Shown here: in pieces, positions 1-7,725 of the stretch | Position numbering within the stretch: position 1 is the stretch's first letter | How the letters are laid out: every line of letters starts with the position of its first letter | NCBI GenBank assembly: GCA_936931335.1 | Contig: CAKZIH010000072.1 | Coordinates: 1 to 18,122, forward strand | Direction of reading: 5' to 3' | Length of the DNA stretch: 18,122 bases | From: an uncultured Nostocoides sp. | GTDB lineage: Bacteria; Actinomycetota; Actinomycetes; Actinomycetales; Dermatophilaceae | Notes under the pieces: model-generated | The model's database searches: none | What the model saw: only the letters and a program-made list of their open reading frames with translations | Told to the model about the DNA's origin: nothing | Program-made: the position numbers and the translations under genes

Positions 1-381
1 TGCGCTGGCCCGGGCCATGCCCTCGGCACGGCGGGCGACGAAGCGGACCGCGTCCGCATCGTCCAGTACGCCGGCCAGGGCCGCCGCGGTGATCTCACCG
101 ACCGAGTGGCCGGCGAGCAGGTCCGGCCGGCTGTCGCCGAGAACCGCTGGGGCGGTGAGCAATCCGGCGGCGACGATGAGCGGTTGGGCGACCGCGGTGT
201 CCTTGATGGTCTCTTCATCGGAGACGGTGCCGTGCGCGATCAGGTCAATCCCACAAGCGTCGGAAATCCCTTGGGCCCGCTCGCGGACCCCGGGCAGTTC
301 GAGCCAGGGGGCGAGGAATCCGGGGGTTTGCGAGCCCTGTCCCGGGCAGACGACGACGAGCACCCTTCTACCCTGACGCAT
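1..381 (-). CDS. fabD: Malonyl-CoA:ACP transacylase FabD, 5' part (runs off the left edge)
   Basis: FabD transfers the malonyl group from malonyl-CoA to acyl carrier protein, supplying extender units to cytoplasmic type II fatty-acid synthesis. Only the first 127 codons are present. The N-terminal family signature CPGQGSQTPGFL (residues 12-23) and the nucleophile elbow GHSVGE with active-site Ser93 are clear. The catalytic His and the small ferredoxin-like subdomain would lie beyond the window. The frame is open from ATG at 381, which has GAGGGGG about 8 nt upstream. The GTG at 363 would give a protein starting (M)LVVVCPGQG, the usual family start, and may be the true one. The gene follows the fasR-like regulator on the same strand, and the palindrome at 422-452 lies just upstream. 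In actinobacteria fabH, acpP and fabF commonly follow. Identity is secure; only the start is uncertain. Confidence 0.95.
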   Translation of the reverse strand, partial: MRQGRRVLVVVCPGQGSQTPGFLAPWLELPGVRERAQGISDACGIDLIAHGTVSDEETIKDTAVAQPLIVAAGLLTAPAVLGDSRPDLLAGHSVGEITAAALAGVLDDADAVRFVARRAEGMARASA

Positions 382-421
382 GGCGCGCCCCCTCGCCCGC
401 CGAATGCGAACGCAATTGACT

Positions 422-452
422 CGACGGTTTTGGAGGATTTCTCCAAAAGTCG
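422..452 (-). promoter_or_regulatory. Near-perfect palindrome upstream of fabD; candidate FasR operator
   Basis: TTTTGGAG (428-435) and CTCCAAAA (441-448) form a perfect 8-bp inverted repeat with a 5-nt spacer. It extends outward by CGAC/GTCG (422-425 and 449-452) if a 2-nt bulge is allowed. It lies in the 108-nt gap between the fasR-like gene and fabD, centred about 57 nt upstream of the fabD ATG. No T-tract follows in either direction, which argues against an intrinsic terminator. In Streptomyces coelicolor the PucR-type FasR activates the fabD operon by binding upstream of it, so an operator role is inferred from position and symmetry. Confidence 0.6.
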
Positions 453-489
453 CGTCGGCGTGGAGGTCGCCTCGGTCGCGGGTCGAGCT

Positions 490-1701
490 TTAGCGCCGTG
501 GCAGGGGAGCCGGACCGAGGGCGCCGGCATCGGAGAGTGCGGCGAAGCGGATGGCCAGATGGATGCTGTCCGCCTCGTGCGGGTCGGTGAGGTCATAACC
601 GGTGAGTTCGACGATCCGGCCCAGCCGGTAGCGCACCGTGTTGGGATGCACGAAGAGCGCACGCGCCGCGCCTTCCAGATTGCGTCCCCCTTCCAGGTAT
701 GCCGCGGCGGTGCGCAAGAGCTCCCCGCCGCCCGCGCCGGTCAGCTGGCGCACGACCCGGCTGACTAGGGCATTGCGAGCGGGGACATCGCCGAGCAAGG
801 CCCGCTCGGCGAGCAGTTCCTCGGCCAAGGCCGGGCGCGGCGCCCCAGGCCAGGCGGCCGCCGCGGCGTGACCGCTGACCGCGGCCCGAGCCGAACGGCC
901 CGCGGCGAAGAGATGGGGCACGGTGGGTCCGACGACGATCGGACCCGCAGCGAAGCAGTCGGCCAGCAGTTCTGCATCCCGCCGGGCGTCCGCGGTCTCG
1001 CCGAGAAGCACGATCAGGCGAGCGCCCTGGACCGCGGCGAGCACCTTGAGTTTGTGGCGGATAGCGTTGCGGTGCACCCGATCCAGGACGAAGGCGGGAT
1101 CACCGCGGTTCTCTTCGCCAGCTGGCGCGCGGCCCGCGACCACCGCGACCCGGGTGGTCGCACCCCAGCCCAGCGCGGCCGCTCTTGACTGCATGTCCTC
1201 ATCTGCATCGCCGCGCAGGATCGCATCGACGACCAGGCTCTCCAGGCGCGCATCCCACGCGCCGCGCTGCTCGGCCGCGCGGGCATAGATGTGGGCGGCT
1301 CCAAAGGCTACTTCGCGCGAATAGCGCAACATCGCCTCGCGCAGTGCGGCTTCCGAATCGGGGCCGACGATCTCTCCCGCGCGAGTCTCCACGACGTCGA
1401 CGACCGAGCGCAGCAGGTCCAGGGTCTGGGCGAGGCTGATGGAGCGGGTCAGCTCCGGGGGAGCGGCGTCGAAGATCTCCTGGGCCCGCACTCGCTGCTC
1501 GGGCGGGCCGGCCGACCAAGTCACAAAGCTCTCTACCCCGCCATGCGCCACCAGCCCGACCAGGGCCCGATCGCGGGCGGAGAGCGCGGCATACCAGGGG
1601 TGGCGCGCCTCGACATCCGCCACCGCGGCCGTCACCAGGTCGCCCGCCCGCGCGGCGATCCGAGCCCGGGTGTCTTCGGGCAGGGAGGGACGTGACGGCA
1701 T
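490..1701 (-). CDS. fasR: PucR-family transcriptional regulator, FasR-like
   Basis: A 403-residue cytoplasmic DNA-binding protein. The C-terminal PucR helix-turn-helix (about residues 325-390) is clear: LLRTAAAYLEGGRNLEGAAR, then LFVHPNTVRYRLGRI, the typical family motif. The middle resembles the GGDEF-like domain of PucR/CdaR proteins, and the N-terminal 150 residues resemble FasR homologues. In Streptomyces coelicolor the gene directly upstream of fabD, fasR, encodes this type and activates the fatty-acid synthase operon. Synteny here is the same, so the name rests on family plus neighbour. I chose ATG at 1701; a TTG at 1731 would add ten residues (WPSHKYPAR...) that look non-homologous. 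Neither start has a strong ribosome-binding site. The levanase diverges upstream, so the 175-nt gap must hold promoters for both. Confidence 0.85.
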   Translation of the reverse strand: MPSRPSLPEDTRARIAARAGDLVTAAVADVEARHPWYAALSARDRALVGLVAHGGVESFVTWSAGPPEQRVRAQEIFDAAPPELTRSISLAQTLDLLRSVVDVVETRAGEIVGPDSEAALREAMLRYSREVAFGAAHIYARAAEQRGAWDARLESLVVDAILRGDADEDMQSRAAALGWGATTRVAVVAGRAPAGEENRGDPAFVLDRVHRNAIRHKLKVLAAVQGARLIVLLGETADARRDAELLADCFAAGPIVVGPTVPHLFAAGRSARAAVSGHAAAAAWPGAPRPALAEELLAERALLGDVPARNALVSRVVRQLTGAGGGELLRTAAAYLEGGRNLEGAARALFVHPNTVRYRLGRIVELTGYDLTDPHEADSIHLAIRFAALSDAGALGPAPLPRR

Positions 1702-1795
1702 ACGGGCAGGATATTTGTGCGAGGGCCACAAAGGCGAGGAGGCGGCGCCCCGTTTGGCCCGGGCGGGGGCGGTAGTCCGCAGAGCGGCCCACCCC

Positions 1796-1824
1796 TGGAC
1801 AGCACTGTCGCGGGCCTCTAGCTT
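1796..1824 (+). promoter_or_regulatory. Sigma70-type promoter of the levanase gene
   Basis: A -35 element TGGACA (1796-1801, five of six matches to TTGACA) is separated by exactly 17 nt from a -10 element TAGCTT (1819-1824, fits TAnnnT). The predicted transcription start is near 1831, giving a leader of about 45 nt before the ATG at 1877. It is the best promoter match I found in the window. Prediction by eye only. Confidence 0.55.
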
Positions 1825-1836
1825 GCGAGCACGGCC

Positions 1837-1848
1837 GACAACGTTGTC
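1837..1848. promoter_or_regulatory. LacI-type operator palindrome upstream of the levanase
   Basis: GACAACGTTGTC is a perfect 12-bp palindrome with the central CG typical of LacI-family operators. It lies just downstream of the predicted transcription start and 28 nt before the start codon, where a bound repressor would block transcription. LacI-family repressors commonly control sucrose and fructan genes in actinobacteria. No such regulator is encoded in this window, so it would act in trans. Confidence 0.55.
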
Positions 1849-1876
1849 ACCGCTGCTGACCTCGAAGGACTAGAGC

Positions 1877-4510
1877 ATGAGCCGTTTCACCACCATCGAT
1901 CACCGCCGGAAGCTGGCGGCCGCGGGCTTGGTTGCTGCGCTGGCGAGCGCGCTCACGGTGAGCGCTCCGGGTGCGGGCGCCCTGCCCGCCGCGGCGGTGG
2001 GCCAGGAGCCCTACCGCCCGGCAATCCATTTTTCGCCCGAGCGCAATTGGATGAACGACCCCAACGGGCTGGTCTATTACCGGGGCGTTTATCACCTGTT
2101 CTTTCAGCACAATCCCGCCGGCAACACCTGGGGCAATATGAGTTGGGGACACGCGACGTCGCCGGACCTCATGCATTGGACCCAGCAGCCCTTGGCGATC
2201 CCGCAGACGGTCAACGAGGCCGGGGAGAGCGTCGAGGACATCTTCAGCGGGTCCGTCGTGGTCGACAAGCGCAACTCCAGCGGCTTCGGAACGCTGCAGA
2301 ACCCGCCCCTGGTGGCGATCTATACCAGCGCCTACACCGACAAGCATCCGACCCTGGCGGGACGGCAAGCCCAGTCGCTGGCCTACAGCCTGGACGCCGG
2401 TCAGACCTGGACCAAGTACGCCGGCAACCCCGTGCTCGATCGGCAGTCCGCCAACTTCCGCGACCCCAAGGTCTTCCGCTACGACGGGCCGAAGGGCAAC
2501 TACTGGGTCATGGTGGCGGTCGAGGCCCAGGAGCACCGGGTGCTGATCTATAAGTCCACAGATCTGAAGCAGTGGACCTATCTGAGCGATTTCGGTCCGG
2601 CGAATGCCGTTGGTGGGCAATGGGAATGCCCGGATCTGTTCCAACTGCAGGTGCAGGGCACCACCCAGCGCAAGTGGGTGCTCGTGGTCAATATCAACCC
2701 GGGCGCGGTCAACGGCGGCAGCGGCGGGCAGTACTTCGTCGGGGACTTCGATGGGGAGCGCTTCACCTCCGAGAGCACCGACGCCACCGCCGGCTTGCCG
2801 GCCGGCACCGAGTTCGCGGGCTTCAATGACGGCACCTACGAGGGCTGGCAGGTCAACAACGAGCCGGGCAACCGATTCAATGGGCCTTTTGGGGACGCGC
2901 CTGCCCCGGGCACGCTGCCGGGTCAGCAGCAGGTCACCGGCTTCGTCGGGGCCGGCCTGGTCAACGGCTTCCTGGACCACGACTGGGCGCTCGGGTCGAT
3001 CGTCTCGCCGGACTTCACGGTCCGTGAGCCCTATCTGAACTTCCTGGTCGGCGGTGGCAACCACCCGCACATTCCGGGGGGCCAACTCAGCAATGACCCG
3101 CCCGCGGGCACCTTGCTCTGGGATGGTTTCGAGTTCCCCGATGGCACCACCCTCGCCGACGCCGGCTGGACGATGTCGGGGGACTTCGCTACCGAGCCGT
3201 GGCGCAATCCGTCCACGTCGGGTGGCGATTACGCCATCGGCCGCAAGCGCATCAACACCTGGGAGGGCGGACCGCGCGGCGACGACAATGTCGGGACCAT
3301 GACCTCCCCGGCCTTCGAGGTGACCGGGGATCACCTGAGCATGCTGGTGGGCGGCGGGCGGCGCAGCGACGGCAGCCTCGAGGTGCAATTGCTCGCCGAC
3401 GGCCAGGTCGTCCGTTCCCTCACCGGCCCCGAGTCCGGTGCGCTCAACTGGCAGTCCTGGGATGTCTCGCAGCTGCGGGGCCGCTCCGTGCAATTGCGCG
3501 TATCCGACCAGGCGACCGGGGGCTGGGGGCACCTCACCCTCGACCATGTGGTTATGGGCGACGAGCCGGCCAAGGTGCGCTCCGATGAGACCGCCGTCAA
3601 CCTTGTCGTCGACGGTCAGGTTGTGGCCTCCGCGACCGGCAAGGACAGCGAGAACCTGGATTGGCACGCATTCGACCTGCGTCCGTATGCCGGCCAGCAG
3701 GCTCATGTCGAGATCGTCGACAACAACCGCTTCGGCTGGGGCCATGTGCTCGCCGACGAGTTCCGGTTCGGTGCCGCTGCGGCACAGTCGCGGGCCGAGG
3801 GCTACGACTGGCTGGACTACGGCCGGGACTACTACGCGGCGGTCTCGTTCAACGAGGTGCCCGGTGGCAAGCGGGTCATGATGGGCTGGATGAACAACTG
3901 GGAGTATGCGCAAAGCATCCCCACCTCACCGTGGCGCAGCGCGAATGCACTGCCGCGCAATGTCTGGCTCGCCAAGACCGCCCAGGGTCCGCGCCTGGTC
4001 TCCCGGGTGGTGCCCCAGGCCAACGCCTTGGCCTTGGCCAAACAGACGTATGTCGCTGCGCCGCAAGGCGTTTCCGGCAGCAAGCTCTTGCCCAAGCGGG
4101 GTTCGGTGGCGCGCATTGACGCGGTGCTGCGCCCGGGGACCGCCAAGCGCTTCGGGCTGACGGTGCACGGCAATGCCGATGGCTCCCAGCGCACCATCGT
4201 CGGCTATGACACGAGTACCGGCCGCCTGTATGTCGATCGCACCCGCAGCGGCGACGTCTCCTTCTCCCCGTCGTTCCCGTCGATCGATGATGCGTCGGTG
4301 GCCCTGGTTAATGGCAAGCTCACCCTGAGCATCTGGCTGGACCGCTCGTCGGTGGAGGCCTTCGCCCAGGAGGGCCGCACGGTGATCACCGATCAGGTCT
4401 TCCCCGCCGCGGGCAGCGACCGGATCGGGGTCTGGGCCGAAGGCGGCACCATGCGCGTGGACAGCCTCACAATCACCCCGCTGAAGGCGTCGATGTTCGT
4501 GGGCAAGTGA
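1877..4510 (+). CDS. Secreted GH32 levanase/fructan hydrolase with nested beta-sandwich modules inserted in the catalytic domain
   Basis: Predicted to hydrolyse beta-fructofuranosidic bonds in levan, inulin or sucrose outside the cell. Residues 1-35 are a signal peptide (HRRK, then an Ala/Leu-rich core, cleavage near GAGA). The GH32 five-bladed propeller shows WMNDPNG (58-64, nucleophile Asp61), FSGS (123-126), FRDP (194-197, transition-state stabiliser Asp196) and WECPD (249-253, acid/base Glu250). It is interrupted at about residue 316 and resumes at about 641 (EGYDWLDYGRDYYAAVSF). The C-terminal beta-sandwich spans about 735-877 with SSVEAFAQEGRTVITD. The insert holds two related modules, one inside the other. 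At 877 residues it is far longer than a minimal GH32 enzyme. ATG at 1877 has AAGGA 7 nt upstream. No sortase motif or C-terminal anchor is seen, so release into the medium is likely. Levan versus inulin specificity cannot be told. Confidence 0.93.
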   Translation: MSRFTTIDHRRKLAAAGLVAALASALTVSAPGAGALPAAAVGQEPYRPAIHFSPERNWMNDPNGLVYYRGVYHLFFQHNPAGNTWGNMSWGHATSPDLMHWTQQPLAIPQTVNEAGESVEDIFSGSVVVDKRNSSGFGTLQNPPLVAIYTSAYTDKHPTLAGRQAQSLAYSLDAGQTWTKYAGNPVLDRQSANFRDPKVFRYDGPKGNYWVMVAVEAQEHRVLIYKSTDLKQWTYLSDFGPANAVGGQWECPDLFQLQVQGTTQRKWVLVVNINPGAVNGGSGGQYFVGDFDGERFTSESTDATAGLPAGTEFAGFNDGTYEGWQVNNEPGNRFNGPFGDAPAPGTLPGQQQVTGFVGAGLVNGFLDHDWALGSIVSPDFTVREPYLNFLVGGGNHPHIPGGQLSNDPPAGTLLWDGFEFPDGTTLADAGWTMSGDFATEPWRNPSTSGGDYAIGRKRINTWEGGPRGDDNVGTMTSPAFEVTGDHLSMLVGGGRRSDGSLEVQLLADGQVVRSLTGPESGALNWQSWDVSQLRGRSVQLRVSDQATGGWGHLTLDHVVMGDEPAKVRSDETAVNLVVDGQVVASATGKDSENLDWHAFDLRPYAGQQAHVEIVDNNRFGWGHVLADEFRFGAAAAQSRAEGYDWLDYGRDYYAAVSFNEVPGGKRVMMGWMNNWEYAQSIPTSPWRSANALPRNVWLAKTAQGPRLVSRVVPQANALALAKQTYVAAPQGVSGSKLLPKRGSVARIDAVLRPGTAKRFGLTVHGNADGSQRTIVGYDTSTGRLYVDRTRSGDVSFSPSFPSIDDASVALVNGKLTLSIWLDRSSVEAFAQEGRTVITDQVFPAAGSDRIGVWAEGGTMRVDSLTITPLKASMFVGK

Positions 4511-4587
4511 GGCGCGACTAGCGCACCTGAGGCGCATTACGCCGCATACGGGGCAGACCCCGCATACGGACTCGAGCTCCGCAAACA

Positions 4588-4621
4588 GACTCAGACCCCG
4601 GAAATCTCCGGGGTCTGAGTC
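4588..4621. terminator. Bidirectional stem-loop between the levanase and argG
   Basis: GACTCAGACCCCGGA (4588-4602) and TCCGGGGTCTGAGTC (4607-4621) form a perfect 15-bp stem with a 4-nt AATC loop. It sits between two convergent genes and can serve both. There is no U-tract, which is common for actinobacterial terminators. Just upstream, at about 4544-4567, the word GCATACGG occurs twice. Confidence 0.85.
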
Positions 4622-4663
4622 ATGAACCGGGGTATGCCGGTGCTGCCGCCGGGCGGGGCGGGG

Positions 4664-6082
4664 TCAGTCGGTGCCGGACTCCATGGCCGCGGCGTCCAGG
4701 GCTTCGTCGGCGCTGGGGTTGACGGCGGGGTTGGCGGTGATGCGCCGGGCGCCACCCGGCTCCAGTTCGCCCACGAGCACCTCGTGCCCGCCGGCCAATT
4801 GTCCTTGCGCCGCATAGAGTTCGAGCTTGCTGCGCGAGTCGGCGATGTCCAGATTGCGCATGGTCAGCTGACCGATCCGGTCGCCGGGGCCGAATGCCGC
4901 ATCCTCGACCCGCTCCATCGACAGCTTGTCCGGGTGATAGCTGAAGTTCTCACCGCGGGTGTCGAGGATCGAATAGTCGTCGCCGCGGCGCAGGCGCAGG
5001 GTCACCTCACCGGTGACGGCGGAGGCGACCCACCGTTGCAGCGATTCGCGCAGCATGAGCGACTGCGGGTCGAGCCAGCGACCCTCATACAGCAGCCGGC
5101 CCAAGCGACGGCCCTCGGCGTAGTAATTGGCCATGGTGTCCTCGTTGTGCACCGCATTGAGCAGCCGTTCATAGGCGATGTGCAGCAACGCCATCCCGGG
5201 GGCCTCGTAGATGCCGCGGGACTTGGCCTCGATGATCCGGTTCTCGATCTGGTCGCTCATGCCCAAGCCGTGTCGGCCGCCGGTCTCATTGGCGGCGATG
5301 ACCAGGGCAACCGGGTCGGTGTAGTCGGTGCCATTGATCGCCACCGGCCGGCCCCGCTCGAAGCGGATCGTCACATCTTCGGCCTCGATGGCCACGGCCG
5401 GATCCCAGAAGCGCACCCCCATGATCGGCTCGACGATCTCCATCGACTCGCTCAGGTGCTCGAGCGTCTTGGCCTCGTGGGTGGCGCCCCAGATGTTCGC
5501 ATCGGTGGAGTAGGCCTTTTCCTTGCTGGCCCGGTAGGGCAGATCACGCCGGGTGAGCCATTCCGACATCTCGTCGCGGCCGCCGAGTTCGCGCACGAAG
5601 TCCGCATCCAGCCAGGGCTTATAGATGCGCAGGGCCGGGTTGGCCAGCAGGCCATACCGGTAGAAGCGCTCGATGTCGTTGCCCTTGAAGGTGCTGCCAT
5701 CGCCCCAGATCGACACCTCGTCGGCCTGCATGGCGCGCACCAGGAGAGTGCCGGTCACCGCGCGGCCCAGGGGAGTGGTGTTGAAGTAGGTCTTGCCGCC
5801 GCTGCGGATATGGAAGGCGCCGCAGGCGATCGCCGACAGCCCCTCCTCCACCAGCGGGCCGCGGCAGTCGACGAGCCTGGCGATCTCGGCGCCATACGCC
5901 CCGGCGCGGTTGGGCACCGTGGCGATCTCGGGCTCGTCATACTGGCCGAGGTCGGCGGTATAGGTGCAGGGGATCGCGCCCTTCTCGCGCATCCAGGCGA
6001 CGGCGACCGAGGTGTCGAGTCCCCCGGAGAAGGCGATGCCGACGCGTTCGCCGGCGGGCAGGGAGGTCAGCACTTTGGACAC
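4664..6082 (-). CDS. argG: Argininosuccinate synthase, long E. coli-type
   Basis: Joins citrulline and aspartate with ATP to make argininosuccinate, the penultimate step of arginine synthesis, in the cytoplasm. The PP-loop AFSGGLDTS (17-25) opens the N-terminal ATP pyrophosphatase domain. Further family signatures are CGAFHI, FNTTPLGRAVTGT, IWGDGSTFKGNDIERFYRYG and KPWLDADFVRELGGR. These match the E. coli-type enzyme (about 447 residues) rather than the shorter, roughly 400-residue type usually found in actinobacterial arg operons. The 472-residue length includes a divergent, Ala/Asp-rich C-terminal tail. The start is GTG at 6082 with AGGA about 9 nt upstream. No other arg gene is adjacent, so it is a stand-alone transcription unit divergent from the AAA ATPase gene. 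Confidence 0.96.
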   Translation of the reverse strand: MSKVLTSLPAGERVGIAFSGGLDTSVAVAWMREKGAIPCTYTADLGQYDEPEIATVPNRAGAYGAEIARLVDCRGPLVEEGLSAIACGAFHIRSGGKTYFNTTPLGRAVTGTLLVRAMQADEVSIWGDGSTFKGNDIERFYRYGLLANPALRIYKPWLDADFVRELGGRDEMSEWLTRRDLPYRASKEKAYSTDANIWGATHEAKTLEHLSESMEIVEPIMGVRFWDPAVAIEAEDVTIRFERGRPVAINGTDYTDPVALVIAANETGGRHGLGMSDQIENRIIEAKSRGIYEAPGMALLHIAYERLLNAVHNEDTMANYYAEGRRLGRLLYEGRWLDPQSLMLRESLQRWVASAVTGEVTLRLRRGDDYSILDTRGENFSYHPDKLSMERVEDAAFGPGDRIGQLTMRNLDIADSRSKLELYAAQGQLAGGHEVLVGELEPGGARRITANPAVNPSADEALDAAAMESGTD

Positions 6083-6102
6083 AAGAGCATCCTAGGGAGG
6101 CC

Positions 6103-6174
6103 GGCCGCTCACCCCACACGGATGTCCATTCCGGGCCGGTGTCGGCGGCCCCACCGTGGGGGACGTGAGCGGCC
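6103..6174. repeat. Spaced inverted repeat between argG and the AAA ATPase gene
   Basis: GGCCGCTCAC (6103-6112) is exactly repeated in inverse at 6165-6174 (GTGAGCGGCC), separated by 52 nt. A small internal hairpin, CCCCAC...GTGGGG, lies at about 6149-6162. The pair fills most of the 105-nt divergent intergenic region. It could be paired regulator half-sites or simply local symmetry. Confidence 0.45.
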
Positions 6175-6187
6175 ATAGGGTGGCGCC

Positions 6188-7717
6188 ATGTCGTCAGAGA
6201 CTGCCTCGCCGTCAGAGAGTGCGGCATCGGAGATCACGGACGCGCGGGAGATCGCGCGGGCATTCGTCGGGATGATGCGTCATGCCCGGGAGCTGCTGGA
6301 CTCCGAAGAAGGAGAGTCGGCGACCTCTCGTGCCCTCACCGGGCACCTGGGTACCGCCCTTACTCAAGCGGTGATCGTCCATGAGGCCTTCCCGACCTTC
6401 CAGCATGTCAGCGTGCAGCGGGCGGTGGATGCCTATGTGAGCGAGCGCGGCACCACCGCGGACTGGCTCGGCCTGCGGATCATGCACCGCGAGCACCAGG
6501 ACCTGGCCAGCGCGCTGCTCGTCGAATCGCGAACCCAGTCGCAGTCCTTTGCCGCGCCGGACTACACCTCGGCGGCCGATGGCCCCGACTCCACCCGCGA
6601 GGTGCTCAGCTACGGACTGCTGTGCACGCACGCACCCGGGGGTGAGCCGATCGTCGTGGCGATGACCATCAGCGAGCGCCATGGCCCGCCGCAGGTGCAC
6701 CTGGACATCCTGTGCGCGCAGCGGGCTCCGGCGGCGGCGACGCTGGAGCGGCTGCGCACGCTGGTAGCCGAACTCGACGTCGTCCGCGGACAGGTCATTT
6801 CCTTCGGGGTGAGCGAGAACTATGGCAACTCACTGGTGACGTTTTTGCCACGCGCGGACCTGGGTGCCGACGATGTGATCCTGCCGGACGGGTTGCTGGA
6901 CCGGATCACGGACTATGTCATCGGCACCGCGCAGCACGCGGATGCCTTGCGCCGCACCGGAATTCACCTCAAGCGCGGGCTTCTGCTCTATGGTCCGCCC
7001 GGCACCGGCAAGACCCACCTGGTACGCTATCTGACCTCGCAGGCGGCCGAAGCGACCGTGGTCATCCTCTCCGGCAACAGTATGCGGTTCATCCAGGAAG
7101 CAGCGGCCATCGCCCGCCGGCTGACGCCCGCGATGGTCGTCATCGAGGATGTCGATTTGGTCGCCCAGGACCGGGAGTACAGCCCGACCGGCAATCCCTT
7201 CCTCTTCACCCTGTTGGATGCCATGGACGGCGTCGGTGGGGACGCCGATATCACCTTCCTGCTCACCACGAACCGGGTGCGAGATCTGGAGGAAGCCGTG
7301 GTCCAGCGCCCGGGGCGGATCGATCTGGCGATCGAGGTGCCCCGGCCCGATGCGGGTGGTCGCGAGCAGTTGTTGCGCATGTATGCCGGGTCCGCCCACC
7401 TGGAGGCCGACCTCGCGCCGGCCGTCGCCGCCACGGAGGGTGCCACCGCCTCGGCGATGAAGGAACTCATGCGCCGCGCCGTGCTCATCGCGCTGGGCCG
7501 CGACCGAGTTGGTGATGACGGTGGGGATCGGGAGGCGCCGGTCATCGACGACGAGGTGCTGGGGATCGCGGTCGGGCAGTTCACCACCAACCGCGACGAA
7601 TTGCAGCGGGCCTTCTCCGGGGAGGCCGCCGAGACCTCCGGCCGGGGTGAACCCGCGCCCGAACCCGGCCAGGGGCGTCAGGTCAGCGGGTACACCGAGG
7701 ACGGAAGCTACCGCTGA
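6188..7717 (+). CDS. Uncharacterised single-domain AAA ATPase
   Basis: A 509-residue predicted cytoplasmic protein. Residues 1-230 match no family I know; the first 20 are Ser/Glu-rich. The AAA module spans about 230-440: Walker A GPPGTGKT (269-276), a Walker B of the form VVIEDVD (317-323), sensor-1 asparagine in TTN (362) and the second region of homology with arginine fingers in RPGR (374-377). The EDVD order recalls BCS1-type ATPases rather than the usual hhhhDE. Between Walker A and B the segment NSMRFIQEAA lacks the aromatic-hydrophobic-Gly pore loop of classical unfoldases. A Gly/Glu/Pro-rich tail ends in GSYR, with tyrosine next to last. The ATG at 6188 has only a weak ribosome-binding site. 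The GDPD gene begins 8 nt after the stop, so co-transcription is likely. Membership of AAA is certain; the substrate is unknown. Confidence 0.85.
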   Translation: MSSETASPSESAASEITDAREIARAFVGMMRHARELLDSEEGESATSRALTGHLGTALTQAVIVHEAFPTFQHVSVQRAVDAYVSERGTTADWLGLRIMHREHQDLASALLVESRTQSQSFAAPDYTSAADGPDSTREVLSYGLLCTHAPGGEPIVVAMTISERHGPPQVHLDILCAQRAPAAATLERLRTLVAELDVVRGQVISFGVSENYGNSLVTFLPRADLGADDVILPDGLLDRITDYVIGTAQHADALRRTGIHLKRGLLLYGPPGTGKTHLVRYLTSQAAEATVVILSGNSMRFIQEAAAIARRLTPAMVVIEDVDLVAQDREYSPTGNPFLFTLLDAMDGVGGDADITFLLTTNRVRDLEEAVVQRPGRIDLAIEVPRPDAGGREQLLRMYAGSAHLEADLAPAVAATEGATASAMKELMRRAVLIALGRDRVGDDGGDREAPVIDDEVLGIAVGQFTTNRDELQRAFSGEAAETSGRGEPAPEPGQGRQVSGYTEDGSYR

Positions 7718-7725
7718 GCCCCGCC

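Noticed and set aside
1847..3913. A 688-codon open frame antisense to the levanase
   Set aside because: Third-position GC bias in GC-rich genes opens the opposite strand. The translation is low in complexity with no recognisable domain, while the sense frame carries all GH32 motifs.
4622..6178. A 518-codon open frame antisense to argG that covers the terminator
   Set aside because: It starts inside the stem-loop region and mirrors argG codons; no domain was recognised.
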